Assembly: GCA_017546585.1 (NCBI GenBank) | Contig: JAFYWC010000058.1 | Coordinates: 1-64,000, forward strand | Reading direction: 5' to 3' | Source of the DNA: Bacteroidales bacterium | GTDB taxonomy: Bacteria; Bacteroidota; Bacteroidia; Bacteroidales; UBA932 | DNA: 64,000 nt | Part shown: piece by piece, positions 53,278 through 61,513 of the stretch | Layout of the letters: the number at the start of each line of letters is the position of its first letter | Numbering within the stretch: the first letter of the stretch is position 1 | The notes under the pieces: generated by a model | The model's database searches: none | The model's input: the letters and a program-made list of their open reading frames with translations, nothing else | What the model was told of the DNA's origin: nothing | Program-made: the position numbers and the translations under genes

Positions 53278-54558
53278 TTATTCGGCTGCCTTGCCTCTGA
53301 AGTGGAGGTCGATCCTGCTTGTCGGCAGACCCTCTGCATTTCCTGTGAGTTCAAGGTCAATGTCGTAAATACCGTTTCGGAAACTGATCTCTACCCAGTC
53401 GTTATCGGCTGGGTATGGTTTTTCTGTACTCTCGAAAGGACCAACCTGCATCATATCATACTTGAAGTCCCAGCTCTGGAGGTCCTTGAAATATGTCTTT
53501 CCTGCGTTGATGACTGCGTCAGGCATTGTGAGGATAGGCATATGAGTATAGTCATACTTTGTAGTGTAGCCTTCGCTAGGGGAGAGGTAGAACACTGTCT
53601 TGTCTCCTGAGTCCTTCACCATCAGTTTGACAATGTCCTGGCGGCCGTTGAACGCGCTTGACGATCCGCTGTCATAGATATATCTGTTCAGCTTTGCAAG
53701 CTTGTATGTGTACTCGCCGTTGTAAGTTGCACGTACTCTGAGGTCGTTGCTTGTAAGGTCTAACTTGACAGAGAGGACGTTATCCTTGACGTCTGTCTGG
53801 ATACTTCCCAATGCCGTGGTAAGGTCAAACTCCACTCCACCATAGTATGTTACCGACACGCCCTGCTGCTTGCTGTCGCTCGAGAAACTGAGGATCTTGT
53901 TCACCAGGTCAGGAGTGATGGTGATGTTGAGAGATTCGTTGTAGAGATCGTCTGCAATGATGATGGACACAGCTGTCTCGTCTTCCTGCTCAATGAATGT
54001 AACTTTCTTGATGTCAGCACGTTCCATATTGAAGCCCCACTCATTGGCGTATGCGTTCTCCTTGATGGTGAGGAATGTGCCTTCGTATGTTCCGCTGATG
54101 GCTGCAGCCTGTTGTACTGCAGATCTTGTATACATCTTCTCTGCAAGGAATGAGAGCTTGAGGGAGTCATTTACGATGTCAGCCTCGATGAATGCAGTGC
54201 CGGTCTGGCCTGTCTTGAACTCCTTGTCAGCAAATCTGATGTATGAGTTCTTGGACGACTGTCCGCTGAAACGGTCACGTGTGCCGAGGTAAGACTTGTT
54301 TGTGCAGACTGTAAGGAACTCGCCCGAAGAGAGGAAATCCTCCATTGTGGCAAGACCCTTGTCCGGCGAGAGCCAGAGTTCCACAGTGTTGTCACCCTTA
54401 TCTAATCTTGCTGCGGAGTTGATCTCGAAATTGTATCCTTCATATATGAAGTAGTTTGTCTTTGCTTCCGGTTCTGCTGGCGTAGGATCCGGTTTCTGAC
54501 ATCCTGCAATCGCCATAACCGCGATCAGTGCTGCAGCGAAGAATGATTTTCTGTTCAT
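53278..54558 (-). CDS. Lipoprotein, 426 residues, unknown
   Basis: The signal peptide ends in VMAIAGC, so it is a lipoprotein. The following Pro/Glu-rich spacer leads to a long beta-rich protein (strands such as NFEINSAARLDKGDNTVELW and VSVTYYGGVEFDLTTALGS). It may be a surface-exposed repeated beta-sandwich protein, but no SusD/SusE or other family mark is visible. It converges with the porin gene 4 bases away. Confidence 0.75.
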   Translation of the reverse strand: MNRKSFFAAALIAVMAIAGCQKPDPTPAEPEAKTNYFIYEGYNFEINSAARLDKGDNTVELWLSPDKGLATMEDFLSSGEFLTVCTNKSYLGTRDRFSGQSSKNSYIRFADKEFKTGQTGTAFIEADIVNDSLKLSFLAEKMYTRSAVQQAAAISGTYEGTFLTIKENAYANEWGFNMERADIKKVTFIEQEDETAVSIIIADDLYNESLNITITPDLVNKILSFSSDSKQQGVSVTYYGGVEFDLTTALGSIQTDVKDNVLSVKLDLTSNDLRVRATYNGEYTYKLAKLNRYIYDSGSSSAFNGRQDIVKLMVKDSGDKTVFYLSPSEGYTTKYDYTHMPILTMPDAVINAGKTYFKDLQSWDFKYDMMQVGPFESTEKPYPADNDWVEISFRNGIYDIDLELTGNAEGLPTSRIDLHFRGKAAE

Positions 54559-54580
54559 AGTGCTAATCGGTTAATCCTGA

Positions 54581-54588
54581 CAAATATA
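54581..54588 (-). promoter_or_regulatory. -7 element of the lipoprotein gene
   Basis: TATATTTG on the minus strand, about 23 bases before the ATG at 54558. Confidence 0.4.
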
Positions 54589-54677
54589 ATCAAAACAATT
54601 GTATTTCCACATTTTTTGGTGGTTGGCTTGGACCTTGCATTTGATGAGCACACTGATAACATTAAATATAAAAGGTT

Positions 54678-55760
54678 ATGAAACGAATAATAGTATTTCT
54701 AGCATCTGTTGCGGCATTCCTGTTCTTTGAAGGCAGTTCGAATGCCTGTACGGGAATCTCGCTTACGGCTCTTGACGGCAGCAACGTTGTCGCAAGAACC
54801 GTAGAATGGGCAAATACGCCTATGAGCTGCGGCTATGTCATATGTCCTCGAGGACACGTCCAGCAGTCCTATACACCTGACGGTGAGAACGGACTGAAGT
54901 ATAAGGCAAAGTTCGGTTATGTGGGCATCTATACTGAGTATGAGCCGTTTGTGGTTGAAGGAGTGAATGAGGCTGGCTTGTCCGCTGGACTTTTCTTCTT
55001 TCCTGAGTATGGCGAATATGCTCCTTATGTGAAGACAAATGCAGACAAGACCATCAGCGATATGCAGTTTGTGTCTTGGGTGCTTTCGCAGTTCTCGTCA
55101 ATCGACCAGGTTAAAGCGGCTATAAAAGAGGTGGATCTTGTGACATTGTCGAGCAAGATAGGCGCTGTGCACTGGAGAATCGCGCAGCCGGACGGAAGAA
55201 TGGTTGTCCTTGAGGTTGTGGCCGGTGTGCCTCATTTCTATGAGAATGACCTTGGCGTGCTCACCAACTCTCCTGGCTTCCAGTGGCATATGACCAATCT
55301 TGACAATTATGTGAATCTCGTTCCGGGTGCTGTTGAAGACCATCAGCTTGTTCCGGGCGTTGAGCTTCGCGCCATCGGAGGCGGCAGCGGTATGCTCGGC
55401 CTTCCTGGCGACTTCACACCTCCTTCAAGATTTGTGCGTGCGGCTTTCTTCAAGGCTACTGTACCTGCTTGGAAGACAGGATTTGAAATGGTTATACAGG
55501 CTTTTCATATTCTGAACAACTTCGATATTCCGATCGGTCTCCAGCATAAGAAGGGGGAAGTGCCTGCAGGTTTGCCAAGTGCTACACAGTTTACGGCTGC
55601 TACAGACCAGAATGCGATGAGGTTCTACTACAGGACTGCTTGGAACAGCAACATAAGATGTATCGATCTTATGACTATCGATTTCACTAGAGTGAGATTC
55701 CAGTCGCATCCTTTGGATGACGTCCAGGAACAGCCGATAGAATTAGTGAAGGTAAGATAA
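54678..55760 (+). CDS. Choloylglycine hydrolase-family amidase
   Basis: The 360-residue protein has a signal peptide whose removal exposes C24 (SNACTGISL), the N-terminal nucleophile of bile salt hydrolase and penicillin V acylase. Other family residues seen are Arg in VVARTVEW and Asn in GVNEAGLSAGLFF and VLTNSPGFQWH. The usual Asp after Arg (RxxD) is Glu here, seen in some linear-amide hydrolases. A bile-salt substrate is possible; a BASS transporter lies at 60460-61431. It is a periplasmic enzyme. Confidence 0.87.
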   Translation: MKRIIVFLASVAAFLFFEGSSNACTGISLTALDGSNVVARTVEWANTPMSCGYVICPRGHVQQSYTPDGENGLKYKAKFGYVGIYTEYEPFVVEGVNEAGLSAGLFFFPEYGEYAPYVKTNADKTISDMQFVSWVLSQFSSIDQVKAAIKEVDLVTLSSKIGAVHWRIAQPDGRMVVLEVVAGVPHFYENDLGVLTNSPGFQWHMTNLDNYVNLVPGAVEDHQLVPGVELRAIGGGSGMLGLPGDFTPPSRFVRAAFFKATVPAWKTGFEMVIQAFHILNNFDIPIGLQHKKGEVPAGLPSATQFTAATDQNAMRFYYRTAWNSNIRCIDLMTIDFTRVRFQSHPLDDVQEQPIELVKVR

Positions 55761-55822
55761 GGCATTAACGTCCTCAGGTCTGGACTCTGCAGACCAGATT
55801 CCGGGGCTCATCATATTCAAAA

Positions 55823-55854
55823 AAGAAGGGACTACCTCACGGCAGCCCCTTCTT
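55823..55854 (+). terminator. Hairpin after the choloylglycine hydrolase gene
   Basis: AAGAAGGG (55823-55830) pairs with CCCTTCTT (55847-55854). The T tract is short, so it may be a weak terminator. Confidence 0.5.
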
Positions 55855-55930
55855 CAGTGTACTTTACTTGAACTATAGTCTTAAATTTGATTACAAATGT
55901 ATCCCTCTTTGTTCGTTTTCTGAATTAATT

Positions 55931-55994
55931 GTGATTTTGATGACGAAAATGTGATTATTGGCTATGTTTTGTGACTAAAATGATTTATTTGTGA
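55931..55994. promoter_or_regulatory. Four GTGA motifs at exact 20-base spacing
   Basis: GTGA starts at 55931, 55951, 55971 and 55991, each after an AT-rich pair of bases. The last copy overlaps the -33 box of the LytTR gene promoter. Regular spacing of two helical turns places all copies on one face of DNA, as for a bound regulator. Binding by the adjacent LytTR protein itself is a natural guess. Confidence 0.55.
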
Positions 55995-56019
55995 CGAATG
56001 AATTTAATTACTACATTTG
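55988..56019 (+). promoter_or_regulatory. LytTR regulator gene promoter
   Basis: TTTG (55988-55991), exactly 20 bases, TACATTTG (56012-56019): a full match to the Bacteroidetes promoter consensus. Confidence 0.7.
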
Positions 56020-56043
56020 TCACACCTAAATTGTGATGGAAAA

Positions 56044-56838
56044 ATGAGTCAGATACCAAGACTTTTCAGACGTTTTGTGCCGCAGCTGCTCCATATGATC
56101 GCGCTGCCGCTCTTCTTTTTTGCGTTCATTCTTATCTATAGACCGTTTAATCTGGATACGCTGGTGGAGAGCCAGTGGTTCGGCGTACACGTCACTATAC
56201 TGACCTGCATCATCTTTGCCTCTATTGTTCTTATGAGGCTGCTGTATTATTTTCTGCCTCTCAAGATCAATTATACCTTATATATATTCTGGTGTGTAGG
56301 GGAGGTTCTGTTCACGTCTTTCTTTTCTGCCTTGTATCTCTGGCTTGTTCTTAATGAGCCGATGCAGTATTTCGATTTCCTGGCGCTGGCGTTCAAGTAT
56401 AATCTGTTTACGCTGATTATTCCGTATTCTCTTCTCGCTCTTTCCATCAGAGTGTACGATTATCATATGGGTTCAAATCAGCCTGAAACAGCTCAGAACA
56501 GGATGAGATTCTACGATTCCAAGCACAATCTCAAGTTCGTTGCGATAGCGGAAACCATCCTCTACATCGCTGCAGAGGAGAATTATATCAACATCCATTA
56601 CAACGACGATGGAAAGAACAAGTGCTACGTTCTTCGTAATTCTATGAAGTCTGTAGAGGAGTTGTGTCTTACAAACGGACTTGTGAGGTGTCACAGGTCA
56701 TATTACATAAACCCCTCCCATATCAGAATCCTGAGGAAAGATAAGGAAGGGGTTATGTTTGCAGAACTTGATGTGGATGATGTACAGGATATTCCTGTAA
56801 GCCGCAAGTTCTATAATAATCTTGCTGAAATGCTTTAG
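56044..56838 (+). CDS. Membrane-bound LytTR-domain regulator
   Basis: The ATG at 56044 (MSQIPRLFRRF) follows the promoter; an earlier start at 56017 lies in the -7 box. The 264-residue protein has four hydrophobic helices (about 15-140) and a C-terminal LytTR DNA-binding domain (about 160-264: YIAAEENYINIHY, LRNSMKSVEELC, VRCHRSYYINP, IPVSRKFYNNL). It lacks a receiver domain, so it senses or is regulated at the membrane. The end overlaps the convergent kinase gene by 4 bases. Confidence 0.9.
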   Translation: MSQIPRLFRRFVPQLLHMIALPLFFFAFILIYRPFNLDTLVESQWFGVHVTILTCIIFASIVLMRLLYYFLPLKINYTLYIFWCVGEVLFTSFFSALYLWLVLNEPMQYFDFLALAFKYNLFTLIIPYSLLALSIRVYDYHMGSNQPETAQNRMRFYDSKHNLKFVAIAETILYIAAEENYINIHYNDDGKNKCYVLRNSMKSVEELCLTNGLVRCHRSYYINPSHIRILRKDKEGVMFAELDVDDVQDIPVSRKFYNNLAEML

Positions 56839-57446
56839 AACAGACCGTAGAGCTGCGCGTCGATCTTGTCGGTGATTGCAGCGAAGTCTTCCGGACGGTG
56901 TTCGTAGTCAAGGTCATCTGCCTCGATTATGAGCACCTTTCCTTTGTAGTCCGCAATCCACTGTTCGTAGCGCTCGTTCAGGTTGCTGAGGTATTCGATG
57001 CTGATACCTTTCTCGTAGTCGCGTCCGCGTTTCTGGATCTGTGCCACCAGGGTAGGGACAGAGGTCTTGAGGTAGATCAGGAGATCCGGCTCGCTGACCA
57101 TAGACATCATCAGGTTGAAAAGGTGCATATATGTATCGAAGTCTCTGTCGGAGAGGTTGCCCATTGCCTTGTTGTTGGCTACGAAGATGTGCACACCTTC
57201 AAGTATAGTCCTGTCCTGGACGATTACGTCGTTGGACTTGGCAATCTCCACCAGATCCTGGAATCTCTGCGCCAGGAAGTATGTCTCAAGGTTGTATGAC
57301 CATCTTTCAATGTCCTTGTAATAGTCTTCAAGATATGGATTGTATGTGACAGACTCGAACTTCGGTGTCCATCCATAGTGCTCGGCGAGCATTTTTGTGA
57401 GAGTGGTCTTACCGCAACCGATATTTCCGGCGATACCTATATGCAT
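56835..57446 (-). CDS. Deoxynucleoside kinase
   Basis: The 203-residue enzyme has the P-loop GNIGCGKTT at 7-15, the QDRTILEGV segment near 75 and the RDYEKGISIEYLSNLNERYE lid region. It phosphorylates deoxynucleosides in the salvage route, as in the dNK/dCK/dGK family. The precise base preference cannot be read. Confidence 0.93.
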   Translation of the reverse strand: MHIGIAGNIGCGKTTLTKMLAEHYGWTPKFESVTYNPYLEDYYKDIERWSYNLETYFLAQRFQDLVEIAKSNDVIVQDRTILEGVHIFVANNKAMGNLSDRDFDTYMHLFNLMMSMVSEPDLLIYLKTSVPTLVAQIQKRGRDYEKGISIEYLSNLNERYEQWIADYKGKVLIIEADDLDYEHRPEDFAAITDKIDAQLYGLF

Positions 57447-57469
57447 AATTGTCAGTTGATTTGCTTGTA

Positions 57470-57509
57470 AATAAAAACAGACCTTGTGACCGTATGGTCA
57501 AAAGGTCTG
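57470..57509 (-). terminator. Terminator of the BASS-acyltransferase-barrel operon
   Basis: CAGACCTTGTGACC (57478-57491) pairs with GGTCAAAAGGTCTG (57496-57509) around GTAT; on the minus strand TTTTTATTT follows. Confidence 0.75.
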
Positions 57510-57561
57510 CTAAATTAGTAACTTTTCGTGGACTTTACAAGTTTAGATTGCCACGTCGCTT

Positions 57562-57634
57562 CGCTCCTCGCAATGACGTGGGGGTGTACGCTCCTCGCAA
57601 TGACGTGGGGGTGTACGCTCCTCGCAATGACGTG
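57562..57634 (+). repeat. Threefold 27-base tandem repeat
   Basis: Units begin at 57562, 57589 and 57616 with CGCTCCTCGCAATGACGTG; the third is partial. Flanking bases TTCGTGGACTTTAC and GTAAAGTCCGTGAA form an outer inverted pair. It lies just after the barrel gene. Confidence 0.8.
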
Positions 57635-57654
57635 TGGAGTAAAGTCCGTGAAGA

Positions 57655-59109
57655 TTAGAAGAGGAAGCCGGTGTTGATGTAGAATGCACCGTTTCCGTCC
57701 TGCTTGTTGAAGCAGCGTGCATATTCGAATGCCACGATGAAGTTCTGGTTCATAATGAATCTGAGTCCGCCGCCGGCTGAACCGTGGAAGCCGTCCTTTC
57801 TGTCAAGAACGAACTTGTCGTAGAGGGCTGCCTTTGCGATGCCTGTCAAAGGATCTGCAAGGAGGAGCTTCGCCTTGGCCTCGTCGGTGAATGTCATATC
57901 ATAGCCTCTGAATACGTGTGCACCGTCAGTGAATGCGCTGAGAGCGAATGCGATATTCTGCTTTGCAAGCTTGAAGTCGATGAATCTCCAGCGGAACTCT
58001 GCGTTGAAGAAGCCTACGTCAAGACCCTGTACTCTGTTGAGCATCAGGCCTCTGACTGTTCTGTATCCTCCGAATCCGTCGTTGTCTGCCTTAGGACCCA
58101 TATTGGTGTAGAAAGGCATTGTATACCAAGGGGAGCTGTTGCCGAATGTACCCTGGTAGCCGAGTCTGTATGCGAAAGTGAGCTTTCCATCCTTGATGAT
58201 AGGAACGTAGTGACGGAATGTAGCGCAGTACTTATAGTGTGCGTCGCTTGTGCCGAGCCACTTTGGAGCTGCGATCACGTGAGCCTCAGCCCAGATACCC
58301 TTGGTAGGGTTGTTCTCTACGTTTCTGCTGTCATACATAAGGCCGGCCTTCAATGCTGATGTGATTCCGCCGTCAGCCTCATCCTCAGAGATGATGCCCC
58401 AATCCTTGTAGAGGTCGAAGAGGGAAGTGCCGATGTAGTCTTCATCGATGTTTGCGCCCGGGAATACTGTATAGCCCTTAGGAATGAATGACTGAGCCTT
58501 CACCCAAGAGAAGGTGTAGCCTGCTTCCCAATAGAAGTTCTTGAGGATCTCGCCTGTGAAGTCAGCCTTTACCTTGATGAGGTCGCGGCCCTGGCGGTAG
58601 AATCCCTTAGGGAGCTTGCCTTTGTTGTCGTATTTGTTCTGGAGTTTCTCGCCTGCCTTGTCGTCGCTGAAGAGGATGTTCTGTGCGACGAGGTCCATAT
58701 CGTAGTTGCTCTGGTAGCCGTTGAATCCGTAGAAGTCGAGGGCTGCATCTTTGTAGTAGCCTGAGCAGATGGACATTCTGACGCCAGGGATGAGAGTCTT
58801 GTTGTCGTAGTTCACTACGAACTTGTAACTGTTGATGGCACTTTCCTTTGTGTAGGCAGAAGCCTCGAAGTACCACTGTGAGTTAGGGTTAGGGTAGTTC
58901 TTGCCATCTCCGAAATCATAGAGATTGAGCAGTGCTCCGAACTGGAATCCGCGGTCAGCGTCGAACGCTACCACAGGAAGTGGACCGAGGTTTACACCGG
59001 TCTTGATGATTTCTCCGTTTTCGTTGTATGAGACGTTCTTCTCACTCTTAGCGCCCGCTATGGTACAAGTAACCATTGCAGCCGTAATGATTGCAAATAA
59101 TCGTTTCAT
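57655..59109 (-). CDS. BamA/TamA-family outer-membrane barrel
   Basis: The 484-residue protein has a signal peptide (MKRLFAIITAAMVTCTIAG) and about 16 beta strands, with GAGGGLRFIMNQNF-like strand (HGSAGGGLRFIMNQNFIVA) and a final FYINTGFLF ending in Phe as expected for BAM insertion. No POTRA domains are visible. It resembles surface antigen (D15)-type proteins of unknown job. It is the last gene of an operon that begins at 61431. Confidence 0.82.
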   Translation of the reverse strand: MKRLFAIITAAMVTCTIAGAKSEKNVSYNENGEIIKTGVNLGPLPVVAFDADRGFQFGALLNLYDFGDGKNYPNPNSQWYFEASAYTKESAINSYKFVVNYDNKTLIPGVRMSICSGYYKDAALDFYGFNGYQSNYDMDLVAQNILFSDDKAGEKLQNKYDNKGKLPKGFYRQGRDLIKVKADFTGEILKNFYWEAGYTFSWVKAQSFIPKGYTVFPGANIDEDYIGTSLFDLYKDWGIISEDEADGGITSALKAGLMYDSRNVENNPTKGIWAEAHVIAAPKWLGTSDAHYKYCATFRHYVPIIKDGKLTFAYRLGYQGTFGNSSPWYTMPFYTNMGPKADNDGFGGYRTVRGLMLNRVQGLDVGFFNAEFRWRFIDFKLAKQNIAFALSAFTDGAHVFRGYDMTFTDEAKAKLLLADPLTGIAKAALYDKFVLDRKDGFHGSAGGGLRFIMNQNFIVAFEYARCFNKQDGNGAFYINTGFLF

Positions 59110-59138
59110 CTTTTTTAGGTTTTAGTAGGTTTGGTTTA

Positions 59139-60458
59139 TTAAAGGTTTTTGTACTCGTTGACGACGTCTTTGAATTTCTTCAGGAGTTTCTTGTTGCCAA
59201 GAAGCTTGATGTCAGAAACCCAGCGACGGCATCCTTCGATATAGTCATAGAAGTATCCGTATGAAGGATACCAAAGGAGCATCAGTGCAAGTGCGAGCCA
59301 CCAAGGAGCAAGGCAGAATGCGAGTGCAGCATAGATCGGTGTGAGGACGATTGACATCGCAAGTTTCACTCCGAAGCTCACTGTGTTTCTGAATGCAGCG
59401 TCTCTTACCTTCTTGCGGATGACCTCATTGGCAACCCACATAGGAAGACTGGCAATTGTACTGAAGATGAAGTAAGGAAGACCTACAAGTGCTGCAAGCC
59501 CCTTTCCGATAGTATTTAAAACGCGATTGTTTCTCTTTCTGAAAGAGTAGATCGAGACGCCGGCAGCCTTACGTGCACGCTCAAACTCCTTTGCCTGACC
59601 AAGAAGTTCGTCCATCTTCTCAGGCTGTGCCTCGAGCTTTGCCTCGATGTCGGCAGCGATGCTTCTGTTCTTGAGCATACTGTCATAGAGCTTGGTGCCG
59701 CTGCAGCCGTAGCCTCTGCGCTCGTCGCTGATTGCGACCATCTTGAGTAGAGCCCACTTCTCGGCATACTTCTCGTCGTCCGGGAGGTATGTGATCAGGT
59801 CATTCATCCTGTCGACGAGCTCTTTTCTGAGAGGCTCGATCATCTGGACTTCATTCTCCACATCAAGGCCCTTTACGAACTCTGTGACGTTGATAGGGGA
59901 ACCGTATGTTACGAGGTGGGTGCTTCTATAACGGAAGTAGTCTCCGTATTCGATGCCGACTGGAATGATGTAGATCGGCTTTTCTTCTCCGAATTTGGTG
60001 TTGGCAGCGAGCGCTGCTCTGAATACGCCTTTGCCGAGTACCTGGAGGGAGTGCTTGGTCCTGTGCTTTCCTTCAGGGAACATACAGAATCTCACGCCGT
60101 TCTCGAGAGTCTCTACAATTGTATCCTGGGTGTCTTTGTTCTTCAGCACGTTGCGGAGTCCGTCCCTTTGTCTTACCATTGGGAGGATTCTGATGTAGGT
60201 CATCACCTTGCCGATGAACTTGTTGTTGAAGATGTCGGCTCTGGCGCCGAACACCGTTGTGCCTTTGTATGCGTTGAGCATTACCAGTGCATCCATCAAT
60301 GTGTTGCAGTGGTTAGGCGCAAGAAGAAGGGAACCGTCCTTTGGAAGGTTCTCTTCTCCGTGTACTTCAATCTTGCGGTAGCTTGCTCTGATGCAGGCGT
60401 CCACTATGATTTTGAGAAAGTCGTATGAACGGTCCTTCTCGTAGATTTTTTCTCTCAT
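59139..60458 (-). CDS. Lysophospholipid acyltransferase-like protein
   Basis: The ATG at 60458 (MREKIYEKDRSYDF) is chosen, as the upstream frame extension lies inside the symporter gene. The 439-residue protein has a PlsC-like N-terminal domain (APNHCNTLMD near 54, FPEGKHRTKHSLQ near 130) and C-terminal membrane helices. The HxD pair is spaced by five residues rather than the textbook four. It probably acylates a lysophospholipid at the inner membrane. One base separates its start from the symporter stop. Confidence 0.85.
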   Translation of the reverse strand: MREKIYEKDRSYDFLKIIVDACIRASYRKIEVHGEENLPKDGSLLLAPNHCNTLMDALVMLNAYKGTTVFGARADIFNNKFIGKVMTYIRILPMVRQRDGLRNVLKNKDTQDTIVETLENGVRFCMFPEGKHRTKHSLQVLGKGVFRAALAANTKFGEEKPIYIIPVGIEYGDYFRYRSTHLVTYGSPINVTEFVKGLDVENEVQMIEPLRKELVDRMNDLITYLPDDEKYAEKWALLKMVAISDERRGYGCSGTKLYDSMLKNRSIAADIEAKLEAQPEKMDELLGQAKEFERARKAAGVSIYSFRKRNNRVLNTIGKGLAALVGLPYFIFSTIASLPMWVANEVIRKKVRDAAFRNTVSFGVKLAMSIVLTPIYAALAFCLAPWWLALALMLLWYPSYGYFYDYIEGCRRWVSDIKLLGNKKLLKKFKDVVNEYKNL

Positions 60459-60459
60459 A

Positions 60460-61431
60460 TTATTCTTCGCTAGTTTCCTTTCTGCCTCTCCATCTCCAGA
60501 GGAATGCAAGAGTCAGACCTGAGATGATATGCCATACACCCCACCAAGCTGTGATGACGAGCATACCTCCGTTGTTGGCCCAAGCGCCTGCGTCAGGGAA
60601 AATGTTAGGGTTGAGAAGGAGTACAAGACCGAGGCCTGAGTTCTGGATACCGGTCTCGATGGTCAAGGTCCTGCGGTCCTTATAAGGAAGTTTGAGTAAT
60701 GTACTTGTTCCGTAGCCGATTCCGAGAGCAAGGAGGTTGTGGAGAAGGACAACGAGGAAGATGTACTTGATTACCTTCATAAATACATCGACGTTGCCTG
60801 TGAAGATGATCACAACCATTGCTATGAAGACGATGATCGACAGGTGCTGGAGAGGCTTCTTGAGTACGTTGGCAACCTTAGGGAGATACTGTCCGCAGAG
60901 GATACCGAGTACGAGAGGAATACCCATAATGATGAAGATGCTCTGGAAGATGTCTCCGAGAGGAATCACAAGCTCAGGGAGCTCGCCGATGTAATGGTTT
61001 CCTGCAAAGTTGAGATAAAGCTTACCCCAGAAGGCAAAGTTGAGAGGTGTCGAGAACACGCAGATTGCTGTGTTGAATGCTGTCAGTGATACTGAAAGCT
61101 CTGAATTACCTCTTGAAAGTGAAGTGATGAAATTTGAGATGTTTCCTCCCGGGCAAGATGCTACGAGGATCATACCGAGGGCGAACATCGGTGAAATAAG
61201 ATTTCCCATTGCCATAATAAGCACGAGCGTGAGGGCTGGAAGAAGAACCAGCTGGCATACGATGCCGGTGATTATGGACTTGGGATTCTTTACGATGTCT
61301 ACGAATGTTCTAGGCTTAATTCCGAGTGCCACACCGAACATAACCAGTGCAAGGACAACATTAAGGAGAGTCGAACCTCCGTTCATTGTAACGTTCAGTG
61401 CGTCGATTTCGCGAATAATCTGCTCGCTCAT
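60460..61431 (-). CDS. Bile acid:sodium symporter (BASS) family transporter
   Basis: The 323-residue inner-membrane protein has about 10 helices and conserved BASS segments (CPGGNISNFITSLSRGNSELSVS near 90-112, TGIQNSGLGLVLLLNP near 255-270). These hold the two Na+ sites of bacterial ASBT. It imports an organic anion, possibly a bile acid or pantoate-like acid. It is the first gene of its operon. Confidence 0.93.
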   Translation of the reverse strand: MSEQIIREIDALNVTMNGGSTLLNVVLALVMFGVALGIKPRTFVDIVKNPKSIITGIVCQLVLLPALTLVLIMAMGNLISPMFALGMILVASCPGGNISNFITSLSRGNSELSVSLTAFNTAICVFSTPLNFAFWGKLYLNFAGNHYIGELPELVIPLGDIFQSIFIIMGIPLVLGILCGQYLPKVANVLKKPLQHLSIIVFIAMVVIIFTGNVDVFMKVIKYIFLVVLLHNLLALGIGYGTSTLLKLPYKDRRTLTIETGIQNSGLGLVLLLNPNIFPDAGAWANNGGMLVITAWWGVWHIISGLTLAFLWRWRGRKETSEE

Positions 61432-61461
61432 AATAATTAAGTTTTATAGGTTTTAGTCAGG

Positions 61462-61492
61462 CAAAGTTACTAATTTTGATTATATTTGCAAT
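61462..61492 (-). promoter_or_regulatory. BASS operon promoter
   Basis: ATTG (61489-61492), 19 bases, TAACTTTG (61462-61469) on the minus strand. Confidence 0.55.
61481..61488 (+). promoter_or_regulatory. -7 element of the unknown membrane protein gene
   Basis: TATATTTG on the plus strand, 26 bases before the ATG at 61514; TAATTTTG at 61471-61478 is an alternative. Confidence 0.5.
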
Positions 61493-61513
61493 AACCATTG
61501 ACCCGATAACACT

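Noticed and set aside
57449..57658. Plus-strand frame with repeated APRNDVGVY
   Set aside because: It is the translation of the 27-base tandem repeat in non-coding DNA after an operon; no start signals.
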